64,000 bases of DNA from Schistosoma mansoni (lineage: Eukaryota; Platyhelminthes; Trematoda; Strigeidida; Schistosomatidae): the NCBI RefSeq assembly GCF_000237925.1, contig NC_031496.1, forward strand, positions 6,869,801 to 6,933,800. The letters run 5' to 3'. Below are positions 1 through 25,602 of this stretch, one piece after another (position 1 is the stretch's first letter; each line of letters starts with the position of its first letter). The position numbers and the translations under genes are program-made. The notes beneath the pieces were generated by a model. That model searched no databases and was not told the DNA's origin. It saw only the letters and a program-made list of their open reading frames with translations.

Positions 1-1900
1 CACCATGAAGAGTAGGCGTGCTTTATGAAATCGTCGCGTTATCTTACAAGACCTTCGTCATGTGCCAATGTAACATGACTAAAACAAATGTCCAGAGTTG
101 TCTTTCGCTTGCCTCTCTGCTCTGGGTTTGTAATCTTCCTGCCGTTTGAAGTTTCTATAACACTCAGAGTTCCTAGTATTTGTTGATGAGATCCCACCTT
201 ATGACCATTAAATTAATTTTTACCCACATCACTATTATGTAGTCTAATCTTATCAAAATAGAGTGGTTTGTTACTTAGTTTACAGGATGTTAGTCCATTA
301 ATCTGTAATTCTGTGTTGAGTATTAAGCTCATTGGGGTCCTTGTTGTTTTGCCTTTAGGTTTGATAAATCATTCATCTCCTCCAATAATTCTAATTTTTA
401 TCATCCTTGATACACTCTAATATACTGGAGTTTAATTTGCTTTGTTTTTACCCCTTTTGGGGCATAGATTGTCTACCAGGGGTCTTCAAATATCTGTTCC
501 TGTTTTCCTTTCGAGCTGTTGACTAATGTCTGTCTTGAATTCTCATCGTAATGTTCTATATGGTCCACCTCTATCCTTTTTGCCTTGAAAACCTCAAGTC
601 GGGGGTCGCCTGAATATGCACTTTGATGACTTTTCAGTCTTCGCACCTTCCTCGAATCCTTGTTTATTAATCATGATGCCGAGGTACGTAAAGGCTGATT
701 GCCGTGTTTCATCTCAGGTTCTTGCTTTCTCGTAGTATGTATCGGACCAGTTAATTATCTAACTCTAAGATAATATCTTCTCCAAGCCATATGATCCCAA
801 GAATGGGAAGCACTATCAACGGATGAGTACTAGACAGATTTCAGGAGCATTATTCACAAATCTGTCTGGAAATGCTTGCAATGTTGATGCGTAATGCAAA
901 CCTCAGGCGAGACATGCGAATAAACGCTTACATAAGACAAAAGCATTACAGTTTCAAGAAACATCTGAGTTCTTAAATTATTTTCACCTCTGTGGCATTA
1001 CCTAGAACACAGAAATCCTATAGAAAGTGTTGTGTCGGCTTTATATGGAATAAGTTTAAAGGTTAAAATTATACTACGTATCTGAAAAGTCGTAGGAAAT
1101 GAAATATACTGCTACAATTACTTTTCAAGGAATAACTGTGTTCTTGACGAGCAACGAACGTGGTTCTACCGTGCTGGATAGTTTAGTTGTATCCATTCAC
1201 AAATAAACAACTAAAACTGTAAAACATTTGGTAAACAAGAAGTTAAAACTGGCAATGGATAATTGCTTGTCAGTTGTAGTAAGCGTCTCAAACGGGGTCG
1301 AGACGTACTTGAGTTAAAAAAGCAACAATTTGAGTCGAATTGTTCAAGCATACTCAATTGATAGTTGTAAAACTTACATGACTGCAGCCATAATTGAAAA
1401 TCAATTAAAGCGAAATAGCTTTCAACCGAGGAATAAAAGTGACCAGGTCACACATAGTGCCTATTGTTGATGAACTATTAGGATGTCTATAGGAAAACAC
1501 CAATAACCAACCGTAACTTTCCTTGTATTCGTTTTATTCCAACTTACATCCCATGAAGTGGATATGTTTAACTATGGTAAATTTATGGAAGGAATACCAA
1601 CGGATTTGTTTTCGACCAAAACATCGTCATTAATTTTGCGGTGTGTGCTCCTCGACATTGGTAGTATACAACACCAATCAGAAGTGGAATACATGGCAGC
1701 AGAAGGCTAAGAAGTTCGAGTTGAAGGAAATAGAGAATAACTGTGAATTGGAAGAATCATGCAGAATCTGAAGTACAGTTGATGGAAGATTCTCTAATGA
1801 AATATTTAGTTTATGGTTCTCATACTTTACCAAGATATTTTGTTATTACATATTGAACGGTAAATTGGTTGTCCTTACCTAAGTTTCGTTCATAAGAGTT
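1..1900. other. No recognisable gene; faint LINE debris
   Basis: No open frame with family character is visible. On the minus strand at about 560-720 a short stretch reads AFTYLGIMIN, resembling the FTYLGSII segment after the reverse transcriptase of RTE LINEs (compare the element at 4.1-7.3 kb). This suggests very old LINE debris, but it is only a short peptide match. The remainder is AT-rich sequence in which I see nothing. Confidence 0.25.
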
Positions 1901-1904
1901 TCAC

Positions 1905-2105
1905 CGTCGAATTCATGAATGGTCCCAGCTAGATCTCTGTTAGAAGTCTGGAACCGCTGTATGGTCGATTCGTCCTAACATGAACCCCTTGAATAATGCG
2001 CATTTACGACCTCTCAGGTCGAAGTAGAACTCAAAACCTTCGGCCTCATGCGCGAAAACTCTATGCCGAGCGCTTTTAGAACGGGAAGCTTAGTCCCAAC
2101 CTAAT
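1905..2105 (-). mobile_element. Old Sm-alpha-like SINE copy
   Basis: Read on the minus strand, this stretch has a tRNA-like head (AAGCGCTCGGCAT, then a B-box-like TTTTGAGTTC) followed by GTCGTAAATGCGCAT and TTAGGACGAATCG. This is the order seen in the better preserved copies near 30.7 and 56.6 kb. The hammerhead core between head and tail is no longer recognisable. The sequence is strongly diverged, so this is an old copy. Boundaries are approximate. Confidence 0.45.
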
Positions 2106-2800
2106 TTACTGTGTCATTACTCAACAAAGTACCATTTTCGATCCAAGGAATATATTCTGAGCCTAACGCTCGGTAGATTAGCTTTCATTTTTCTTTGTAT
2201 CCGAATTAATAATTAACTTTGTTTTTGACTAAGCTAAGTATTCGGTCTTTATGGTTTTCCACTTCGAGGCTAGTTTAGGTGTTGCCAATGCTAGATCCTC
2301 ATAATTCACTTGGTAAACGTCTTATTTTTGCAATTTTACTCTAGGAATTTGAATTTCTCGTTTTCGCACCAAAGGCGCTAATTTTTACCTACAGATTGTA
2401 TTCCACGCTTGGAGGGACCTTAAATGTTATTGATCCATTTCGTCTTCTGGTACGCTATCTTGTTATGTTTCTTGAGGAAATTTTTGTACTGTATATGCAC
2501 GCTCGAGTTGTGTGATAGTTCGTTAGTTCTTTTAGCTTATTATGGAGTGCGCCTTCCCCTCTGATGAACCTCATCTTCTCCCCCTAGTTAGCAGGGCCGG
2601 GACGGAGTGGGATAGTTAGCTTTTCTGTTGCTGTGTAGCTAAATTTCTTTGCCCTTACCGGTTTTTGGTGACATCCTAACTTTTTCAAACATAGCATTAA
2701 GTACATTCTAATTTTTTATAACACCCATTTTTATTCGTTTTGTTGGTTTGGAGCACTTTTTCACAGTCGTGAATTCCTGCTAGAATCCATCTTACAACAT
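2106..2800. other. No recognisable feature
   Basis: AT-rich sequence without a supported gene. Around 2575-2680 it loosely resembles part of the LTR at 14.4-15.6 kb, too weakly to call. Confidence 0.3.
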
Positions 2801-4248
2801 ATTTCACCATGGTCACCAAGAACTCATGTATGGGGCTTGGATGCCGTCTTGCAGTCACCTGTGTGATCCTACGTAGCGAATGCAAAAGTTGGTTTCGCGA
2901 ATCATGTGCGCATTTTACAGTATCTGCTTACAATGAACCTAGTAAATCAGATCATATTTGACGTGAGACATATACAGAATGAACTCTGAGAGCTTGCTAA
3001 GCAACATCGTCATTCTCTTAACAAATTGTTAGCAACTTTGAAAAAAGAAAGTCATGGAATGAGTAAACAAACAAAAACGCGCTCAGAATCGAAAAAGGTA
3101 GTCCTCGACAACGTGAAAACTGATGGGATACGCCTCAACACTAGCGGAGATATTCTAAATTTCAGCGCCCTCATAACATCGACGGTGTTAAAGTCTCTCA
3201 GAAAGCTTGTATTCCAACCAGGCCATTTAAATTCAGATGTTGCTCCAGACACTCTATGGGCGACTAGACCCCTTCAGCGGCGATAAAACGGTTACCGTCG
3301 AAAATGCTGAACAGCCCAGGTCTTGTAGAATAATCAGCTAATGAATTGAATGTATAGTCTACCCCTTAGAGTGTCCATTTAGTTAGTAAAAAGCACCAGA
3401 ATCCCAAACGCAACCCAACTGTCAGACAAAAAGACCCCAACCCAAAAGTACCCGAAAACCTGGGAAAACGATCATGATTCGAGAATACTCCCTCTTTATC
3501 ATGGACCTTTAAGACATTTCTGACCTTTTACTCAGTCTGCAGGACAGAAATGTCAGGATACTCTGAGGAGAGCTGAACAGGAGGCTCAAACGTCTAGAAA
3601 TTGAGCCAATGACTGTATCACGGCTTACCAGGGGTAGGGTTTCGAGCAGCGAATTTATTCAAGACTCCCTTGAGTAACGTTCACTAACACTGATGATGTA
3701 GAGGATGTTCTGCTGGCCTGTCTCTTTCTGAAACGTAACGAAGAATCTGACGAGTAGTTCTTTAGCGAAAATATCAATGTTCAAGCCGTCCTAGAAAACA
3801 CAGACACTGAATATGCAGACTGTGATATTGTAGAGTGAAAATTATCAAAGCAGCCCTTGAAGCTGAAGAACATGTTGGCTCAACAACTTGTGTGATTAGC
3901 CATGTAGAGCGGGGATTCCAGACCCTGGCTAGTGAAGTTTGCGCTCTCACCTTTGGTATAGGACTAAATTAGCAGACAAATCTATCCCGAATCCGAATAG
4001 ATCATTCTTACATACAACTGTCTTTGAGACAATCTGGAATTTTCTTATTACGAGGTTCTTGCGGCACAAAACTCCGCCTGTAGCTCTTCCGGGGGTTACT
4101 GCCGGTCCCAAGCCCGGGCAAAGGAGGAGGGTTGGGCATGGGGTTAGCGACCCCATCCCGTAGAAAACCAACTCGCTAAAAAAAAACGCTAACCAGAAAA
4201 AAATATTCAAACCATTTAAACTCTGCCCTGGGAGTAGAAGGAATAATT

Positions 4249-7200
4249 ATGACGTCTCATGATGAAAGCCGAGTTCCTTCGGAAGTCATGAGGTCGATGC
4301 ACCTTCTTACAACCAGAGCGACAATTTTTATAGGTACATGGAATGTCCGAACAATGTGGGAGACCGGGAGAGTCCTCCAAATTGCTGAAGAAATGAGAAA
4401 ATACAACCTGGAGGTGCTTGGAATCAGTGAAACACATTGGACGCAGGTTGGACAACAACGACTATCTTCAGGGGAACTTCTGTTATACTCCGGTCATGAA
4501 GAAGAAAATGCCCCACATACACAAGGAGTTGCATTGATGCTGTCCAGAAAAGCACAAAATGCACTTATAGGATGGGAATCTCATGGACCAAGGATCATCA
4601 AAGCCTCCTTCAAAACAAAGAGAGAAGGCATTACAATGAACGTCATCCAATGCTATGCGCCGACCAACGACTACGATGAAGACGCTAAAGACCAATTCTA
4701 CGATAGGCTGCAGTCGATCTTCGAGAAGTGCCCAACCAAGGACCTGACCATTCTGATAGGAGATTTCAACGCCAAGGTTGGAAAGAACAACACTGGATAC
4801 GAAGACGTCATGGGACGACATGGACTGGGAGAAAGGAACGAAAATGGTGAGAGACTTGCAAACCTATGTGCCTTCAATAAACTGGTCATAGGTGGCACCA
4901 TATTCCCACACAAAAACATACACAAAGCCACTTGGATTTCACCGGATCACACTAAACAGAATCAAATCGACCATATCTGCATCAACAAAAAGTTCAGGAG
5001 GACGATGGGGGATGTGAGTACCAGAAGAGGAGCTGATATAGCATCCAATCATCATTTGCTGGTCGCCAAGATGAAACTAAAACTCAAGAAGCACTGGACA
5101 ATGGCGCGAACAACATCACAAAAGTTTAACACAGCCTTTCTTTGAGATGCTGACAAACTCAACGAATTTAACATAGCCCTCAGCAACAGGTTCGAGGCCT
5201 TTCATGACCTACTCAATGGAGAGGGAACCACCATAGAGAGCAGCTGGAAAGGTATCAAGGAGGCAATCGTTTCAACATGTCAGGAGGTTCTGTGCCAAAA
5301 GAAGCACCATCACAAGAAATGGATCACTGTTGGTACACTGGATGAAATTGAAGAAAGGAGGAACAAGAAGGCAGCAATCAATACTAGCCGAACAAGAGCA
5401 GAAAAAGCCAAGGCACAAGCCAAATACACAGAAGTAAACAATCAAATGAAGAGGAGCATCAGAACCGACAAACGTAAATATGTGGAAGATTTAGCAATGA
5501 CAGCGAAAAAGGCTGCAAGAGAGGGAAACATGAGACAACTGTATGATACAACCAAGAAACTTGCTGGAAATTACCGTAAGCCAGAAAGACCAGTGAAAAG
5601 CAAGGAAGACAAAGTAATCACCGACATTGAAGAACAACGCAACAGGTGGGTAGAACACTTCAAAGAACTCTTGGATCGACCAGCTCCACTGAACCCACCC
5701 ACAGACCTCCCAATCGATGTTGGCCCACCAACAATTGAAGAGATCAGCATGGCCATTAGACAAATCAAGGGCGGCAAAGCAGCGGGACCAGACAACATCC
5801 CGGCAGAGGCACTGAAGGCAAATGTAGCAGCAACTGCCAAGATACTCTACATCATCTTCAGTAAGATTTGGGATGAAGAACAAGTACCAATAGACTGGAG
5901 AAAAGGACTTCTGATCAAGATACCAAAGAAAGGCGATCTCAGCAAGTGCGATAACTACAGAGGCATCACTCTTTTCTCAATACCACGAAAAGTCTTCAAC
6001 AGAGTATTGTTAAACAGGATGAAGGATTCCGCAGACGCCCAACTTCGAGATCAACAAGCTGGATTTCGTAAGGATAGATTGTGTACAGACCAAATCTCAA
6101 CTCTACCGATCATTGTGGAACAATCAATTGGATGGAATTCATCACGCTACATCAACTTCACTGACTACGAGAAAGCATGTGATAGCGTGGACAGGACAAC
6201 ACTATGGAGGCTTCTTCGACACTACGGCGTGCCTGAGAATATAGTCAATATCATACGGAACTCCTATGATGGACTAAACTGCCAAATCGTCCACGGAGGA
6301 CAACTCACCGACTCGTTTGAAGTAAAGACCGGTGTTAGGCAAGGTTGCTTACTCTCACCCTTTCTCTTTCTCCTGGTGATCGACTGGATCATGAAGACGT
6401 CAACGACTGGAGGAAAGCACGGAATACAGTGGACAGGCAGGATGCAGCTGGACGATTTAGACTTCGCAAATGATCTGGCTCTTCTATCACAATCGCAACA
6501 ACAAATGCAGGAGAAAACGACCAGTGTAGCAGCAGCCTCAGCAGCAGTAGGTCTCAATATAAACAAAGGGAAAAGCAAGACTCTTCGATACAATACAATA
6601 CAATATGCACCAATCAAATTACACTTGACGGAGAAGCCTTGGAGGATGTGGAAACCTTTACATATCTGGGCAGCATCATTGATGAACACGATGGATCAGA
6701 TGCAGATGTGAGGGCGCGTATCGGCAAAGCAAGAGCAGCATACTTACAACTGAAAAACATCTGGAGCTCAAAACAATTGTCAACCAACACCAAGGTCAGA
6801 ATTTTCAATACAAATGTCAAGACAGTTCTACCGTATGGGGCGGGGACGTGGAGAACTACGAAAGCCATTATCCAGAAGATACAAGTGTTTGTCAACAGCT
6901 GTCTACGCAAGATACTTCGGATCCGATGGTCAGACACTATCAGCAACAAGTTACTGTGGGAGAGAACAAACCATATTCCAGCGGAGGAAGAAATCAGGAA
7001 GAAGCGCTGGAAGTGGATTGGGCACACCTTGAGGAAATCCCCCAATTGTGTCACAAGACAAACCCTCACATGGAATCCTGAAGGTCAAAGGAGAAGAGGA
7101 AGACCAAAGAACACATTACGCCGAGGAATTGAGATAGACATGAGAAGAATGAACAAAAAATGGATAGAACTAGAAAAGAAGGCCCAGGACAGAGTGCGTT

Positions 7201-7253
7201 GGAGAATGCTGGTCTGCGGCCTATGCTCCATTGGGAGTAACAGGCGTAGGTAA
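4249..7253 (+). pseudogene. RTE endonuclease-reverse transcriptase, disabled
   Basis: The element's single protein would nick target DNA and copy its own RNA. An APE-type endonuclease occupies 4249-5145: GTWNVRT, ETHW, QCYAPTNDY, GDFNAKVG and IDHICI are in order. The usual SDHH reads SNHH (AAT at 5047-5049), losing a catalytic Asp. TGA at 5143-5145 stops the frame, which then stays open to 6711. The reverse transcriptase follows: GPDNIPAE, QAGFRK, YEKACDSVD (usually AFDSVD), GVRQGC and [10 protein letters not shown]. Here the family's FADD is FAND (AAT at 6469-6471), losing a metal-binding Asp. Near 6590-6610 an ACAAT tandem run coincides with a change of frame, probably replication slippage. 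The C-terminal part continues at 6639-7253 ([18 protein letters not shown]) and ends in the TAA where the GTAA tail starts. It cannot be active as it stands. Confidence 0.9.
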
Positions 7254-7277
7254 GTAAGTAAGTAAGTAAGTAAGTAA
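7251..7277 (+). repeat. (GTAA)n tail of the RTE element
   Basis: About seven tandem GTAA/TAAG units directly follow the last codons of the RTE reading frame, and the stop codon is part of the repeat. This is the 3' tail of the element and fixes its right boundary. Confidence 0.9.
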
Positions 7278-8876
7278 GCGGCAAACCCAGCATTGACAGG
7301 GATGTTACCGACCTTCCGACAGAACGGTATTTTCAGATATTTAAACTTCACTGTACTAACTACATTAAAGACAGCTTTGTTTGCAACTCAACGGGACTGT
7401 CAGAAGTAAACATGGGCACTGACTTGGTGAATCGAAAACTTCAGCATCGAAACAGGAACACTTCTCCTGTCATGTGTATGTTTCATCCTGCCACAGTGAT
7501 TGAAGCGGCTTCAGCCTTGGAAACATTGCTTAGAGTGTTCTCACATTTGTTAAGCCGAGGCATGGCACCAGAAAATTGGAAGCTAGCTCATACTACACCA
7601 ATTTTCAAAGGAGGTCACACAGAGAAACTTCAAGCTACCGGGCCGTAGCACTTCTCTCAATACGCTGAAAAATTATGTACTCCCTGTTATGCGACAGTCT
7701 ACGTGGTTGCTCACAATGAACAGACTTCTTTTAACTTAAACAGCATGGTTTCTGAAAGAACCATTCTTGTATAAGCAGCATGTTGACCGCGATGGAAAAC
7801 AATCCTTGATAGCAAACAGGAATTCGGTTTCATTTAGTTTGACTTCTCGAAACCTTTTGATAGGGTCAGTCATATATATCTTACAAATAAGTTCAAGCGA
7901 TTGGGCATCAAGACACCATTGATTGATTGGCTTACTTCATATCTAAACAATCGACCTTTTTTTGGTCAGGGCAAACGTCGCCTTTTCTAAGGTTACAGGA
8001 CGTACAAAAGTAGTCCACGAGGCTCGAAACTAAGAACTCTTCTTTTTTTAGTTAATATAAACGACTTTCTTCAGCAGGTCTCATTTGATTCGTCACTTTT
8101 CACTGATGATGCGAAACTCCGGTAGAACGTTTGCAACCAAAATGATCAGCTGGTACTTCAGGAAGATCTGACTTGATTTTACACTTGGGTGGACAACAAC
8201 GGACCTATCTTTAAGAATTTAAAATGTAAAGTAGTTTATCTGAGACATGTTGTAGATCATGAATACAACCTAGATATTTCCTTTCTAGAGGTGTCTCAAG
8301 TTGGAGAAGACTTACGAGTGATGGCACCTTATGATTTGAAGTCTTACGCTAACTGTGACAAAAATGCCTTTCGAGCAGACCTTACACCAGTAAAGTTGAA
8401 GCGCACTTTCGACCAGTTCGCTAACAGAACCTTCGGCTTGATCTTCAGCAGTTTTATTCCACCCCGTATAGAGTATGGGGATATACTTTTTCCTTCCTCA
8501 ATCCGAAATGACTAAGACATACTGTAACATATTCAACTGTGAGTCACCAAGTCGGTTTTGAAACTCGAATTCAGGGCTTGTGAAGAGTGCCTCAAATAAC
8601 TTAACCTTTATCCGGTAGAGTGTAGGTGTCTTAGAGGTAGTCTTCCTAAGACTGACAGCATACTAAACACTTTTGGACATCCCCGTAGATGCCTACTTGA
8701 GCTCAGTTCCCAGATGAACCTTAGGGGTAACAACTGGAAACTGAAGACACAAATTACAAATAGACTGTAGGCACACATTCCACTCCTTGAAAGTAGTCAA
8801 ATGCCGGAATTTTCGGCCGACTAAGACAGTCCAAACGACTTCCCAGGGGTCGTTAAGGAGAAAACGTGACTGATCA

Positions 8877-11035
8877 CATGTGTCCTAGTGCAACATATGA
8901 AAAAAGCGACTAGGTACGACCCGGGATCTGAATCATCTTTACTAGATCTTATATTGACTCACTATGAGGATGACGTCGCGAACGTCCATTACATGCCACC
9001 CCTAGGTAAAAGTGATCATCCAGTTTCAACCTTTGACTTACACATAACTGTCAATCACGAGCACACGCCAGCTCAATGAAGATCTGAAATCTGGAAAGCA
9101 AACAGACAAGATATCATACACTCAGCATCGTCAACAGATTGTACAACAGACACAGAGTCCTCAATAGAAATTGCTTGGGACGTATTTCGAAACTTATACA
9201 AAAACGTTACCTCACCCCACATCATTTGGACTACGCCTAGGTGACCGAGAAACTCTCCACTATGGTGCAGTAGGGAGGTTTGCATACTTCTCCTTAAGAG
9301 AAGGAAAATGTGGGATAGATTTAGGTCATTGAAGACGATGAGACTAAAGCTCAGTATCGAAATGTTCGGAACACCTGTGCCTCGACCCTCCGTAATCTAG
9401 AAAGTTGTACGAAGTGAACATTGTTAAGGAATCCATAGAATGTCATAAACACATGTATTCCTATATAAACCAAAGGACAAAAAGAAAAAGAAATGATCCT
9501 TCACTATGGGGAGACAGTACTGCCTCATCATCAGTGGAGGACGACTTTGGTAAAGCTCAAGTATTCTTGATATAGGCAAATCCACTAGACCTGATGAACT
9601 GCATCCTAGGTTACTAAAGGAATTAGCTAAATTTGTTGCGAACCCTCTAAGTATATGCTTTCATTTAACACCATAGTAAATCCTGTCTTCAAAACAGGTA
9701 CGAAACATAAACCTGAGAATTACCGACCCATTAGCCTAACTAGCCTGGTTGTGAAAATCTTAGAAAAGATTTTACGGAAGGAGCTGTGTTAAGCACCTCG
9801 ATGAAAACCGGATACGTTAGGAGAAGCAGCATGGTTTTACAATAAGTTATTCTAGTTTCACTAGATTATTAGTCGCTCGTGAAAGCTAGTGCGCTCCTAA
9901 GGACCAAAATTTACCTGTAGACGTAGCCTACATCGATATCAGCAAAGCTTTCGACAAAGTGCCACACAACCAGCTGCTATATAAGCTAAGAAATGTCGGG
10001 ATTGGAGACAATCTATTGATGCGGATAAAAGACTTTCTAGTTGGGCGCCAGCAAAGAGTATGGGTGGACCTCAAGTTGTCTGTCTTTGAAACTGTGCTTA
10101 GTGGATTCCCCCAGAGTACAGTTTGGGGCCAGTGTTATTCCTCTTGTACGTAAATGACTTCACTCGTCTACTATTGTCATCTGTCTTGCTACATGCTGAT
10201 GATGTCAAGATATGGAGAGCGATAGAAAGTAAGGGTGATTGCTTCGAACTTGAAAATGACCTGGAGAAATTATCTGAATGGTTTCAAACCTGACAGTTGT
10301 CGATAAATACTTCCGAGTGTATTGTGATGCATATTTGTCATCAAGGTACAGATACATACACGATGAATAACACTGAGCTATCTGTTGTCCAGGCACACGA
10401 TGACTTAGGAGTCATCGTTAGTCAAGACTTAAAGACTACTGCACACTGACGTGCAATAGCCGAAAAAGGCTTTAGAACTTTATGGTCAATACGTAGGGCT
10501 TTTAGTCATATCGACGCTAAAACTCTTTAGACTTTGTATAGTGTTTGTGCGTCCTGAAATTGAGTACTACATAATAGTGGCTAGCCATTGCTTAAAAAAG
10601 ACAATGATCCATTGGAAAGGGTTGAGAGAACAGCAACTAAGCTGATTCGCCGAATAGCGAAGCTGCCGTATGATGCTAAACTGACCAAGCTAAACCTATT
10701 TCCGCTGTCATTTCGGAGAACCAGCGGCGACATGATTACAGTTTTCAAATTGCTTAGTGATAAATTTGCACCTGATATGCCCTTATTTTTCTTGTCTTCC
10801 GAAACAGAAAATTTACGAGGACACTCCAAAAATGTCTAAAAGCCCAGAACGAACTACTTGTCAGCTGACTATCGACTTTCCCATCGAATCATCAACGAAT
10901 GGAATTGATTACCTCAGTACTTGGTTGAGGCTCCATCTGTCGACTCTTTCAAAAAAAAGTTGTATCAACTGAGAGACTATCATTGTCAGGACTAACACAG
11001 ACCATCAAGCCTCCTGTTCTTTCCAAGCTGAAACC
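8877..11035 (+). mobile_element. CR1/jockey-type LINE fragment, copy A
   Basis: This is a 5'-truncated LINE. The endonuclease C-terminus (ATRYDPGSESSLLDL, then GKSDHPVS) is at 8888-9079. Reverse transcriptase peptides follow: NYRPISLTSL (~9718), ISKAFDKVPHNQLLYKL (~9940), LHADDVKIWRAIES-like (~10195), and a C-terminal stretch LFPLSFRRTSGDMITVFKLL (~10700). The frames carry several stops and shifts, so it is not functional. A second copy with the same stops lies at 40624-42725. From 9303 to ~10958 the two match without an indel until a poly-A run. It begins a few bases after the 3' end of the CR1 element to its left. Confidence 0.8.
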
Positions 11036-11174
11036 CGATATTCTGTGGGACTAAGGTAAGTAATTTCTTCTCTTGTATCTTTAAATATATCAAGGTTCCC
11101 AACTGACAGCATCGGTGATCCACCGTTAATACATATGAAAGCTCAATAAGCGAAAGCTTTTTCCATTCTGTTCA

Positions 11175-11290
11175 TGTCCATTCGAACCATTTAGGCCACT
11201 GAGCCGGCATCCAAAAGTTTTATTATCTAAATTCAATCAATCCATGATATTGTGTAGCGATTTATCCATCGCATGTGAATAATAACGATC
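11175..11290 (-). mobile_element. Sm-alpha-like SINE, 5' fragment
   Basis: The sequence CCACTGAGCCGGCATCC, followed by a stretch ending AATCAATCCATGATATTG, matches the reverse complement of the 5' segment plus A-box region of the SINE at 30.7-31.0 kb, where GAGCCGGCATC is followed by ACCAATCCACGAAG. Only the head end remains. It lies just upstream of the NLK start. Confidence 0.5.
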
Positions 11291-11517
11291 GCACACCCTA
11301 AGATATGGAATTATACCTAAGCACCAGTTGATTTTCTGCTGCACGCCGAAAAGATATTGGATATTGTATAAGCTGATCTGCAAAATGTTTGGCGCAAAAA
11401 CATCCACAAGGCCATAGTTCTCGTGATGTTAGGTGGTGGTAGATGTGTTTGCTCTCGATAATTTCCCAGGGATTCAGTAGATGCACGAGCGACTTGATGT
11501 AGACTTGTCTCTATGAT

Positions 11518-24910
<13,393 letters not shown>

Positions 24911-25602
24911 GCATATTATACGGTTGTTTTTAGTTTATTACGTTTATAAATTAGGGAATGTTTTATCATATTCTTACTTAGTGACTAAAACACTTGACTT
25001 TTACTGTTACGTGGTAGTTTCGAAACTGGATCACTTTACTTCGGTTTGAATAGCTTTAAAGTATCATTATCACTCGCACTACTGAATTATGGCTGAAAGT
25101 TGGGTTCGAAAATCTGTAAATGGCCCACCAGTAAATCAGTCAATCAGTTGACAAGACCGCGTGACTAGTTTTACGGAGGTTTCGAATTCCTCGGATTCTT
25201 TTTTTAAAAATCTGCTTCTAAGTCGTTTCTCATTGTAATCACGAGACCTTTAATGTTCCAGGTCTAATATTGCGTAAAGTCGTGACTTTGTGTTGGAGTA
25301 CTTAACTAGACTTTCTAGTCCTGAAAAGTTCTCCAGTTAGTTTCATTCTGTGACAAACATTAATTTCAGCTTCTTGCGAACTAATCACCTTAAAGTTGAA
25401 TTTTATTCCAAGCTGATAAGTAGGTAGTGTCTTTGTCGTATATATTATGATATTAAATCTATATGATGAGAGAGTTGTGACATTTCCCTATTTCTGTGGA
25501 TGTCATTTTTGTAGTACCACTCAACCTATTCGTGTGAGAAAATACATTCACGTCTACCATGATTTTTTCCCAATATATTATTTTTACATATTTGACTAAT
25601 TA
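24911..25602. other. Sequence after the last recognised NLK exon
   Basis: Either the NLK 3' flank or a further intron. No AATAAA close behind the stop and no unambiguous additional exon were recognised. AT-rich, nothing else seen. Confidence 0.35.

Larger units (their letters stand above)
4067..7277 (+). mobile_element. RTE-clade LINE, nearly full length
   Basis: The element runs from a GC-rich 5' leader (AACTCCGCC to about 4248) through endonuclease and reverse transcriptase to a (GTAA)n tail at 7251-7277. Short tandem tails are usual for RTE elements. GCGGCA occurs at 4061-4066 and again at 7278-7283, a likely 6 bp target-site duplication. It sits inside an older CR1-type LINE. Few disabling changes are visible (one stop, one frame change, three substituted key residues), so it is much younger than its host element. 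Confidence 0.88.
2800..8872 (+). mobile_element. Decayed CR1-type LINE, interrupted by an RTE LINE
   Basis: Two blocks of the same decayed LINE flank the RTE element at 4067-7277. Left of it, peptides such as ECKSWFRESC (about 2878) and the 86-aa frame 3026-3286 match ORF1 of the better preserved minus-strand copy at 35.9-40.6 kb, including its cysteine/PHD-type segment. About 3500-3860 matches the following ORF1 part. Right of it, 7284-8870 matches ORF2 from just before the RT (STGLSEVNMG, AHTTPIFKGG) through the RT core to the C-terminal region (MTYSIL-like at ~8660). The endonuclease domain expected between them (about 1.4 kb in the other copy) is missing, so an internal deletion accompanied or preceded the RTE insertion. 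Frames are broken many times; it is dead and old. Confidence 0.7.

Noticed and set aside
2575-2680. Resemblance to the ~200 bp extra segment of the LTR at 14.4-15.6 kb
   Set aside because: The match is short and loose (CTAGTTAGC-GGGCC, then scattered identity); without an alignment score it is not supportable as a third LTR copy.
2697-2885. Minus-strand open frame as a small gene
   Set aside because: It overlaps the plus-strand ORF1 remnant of the CR1 LINE and has no motif of its own.
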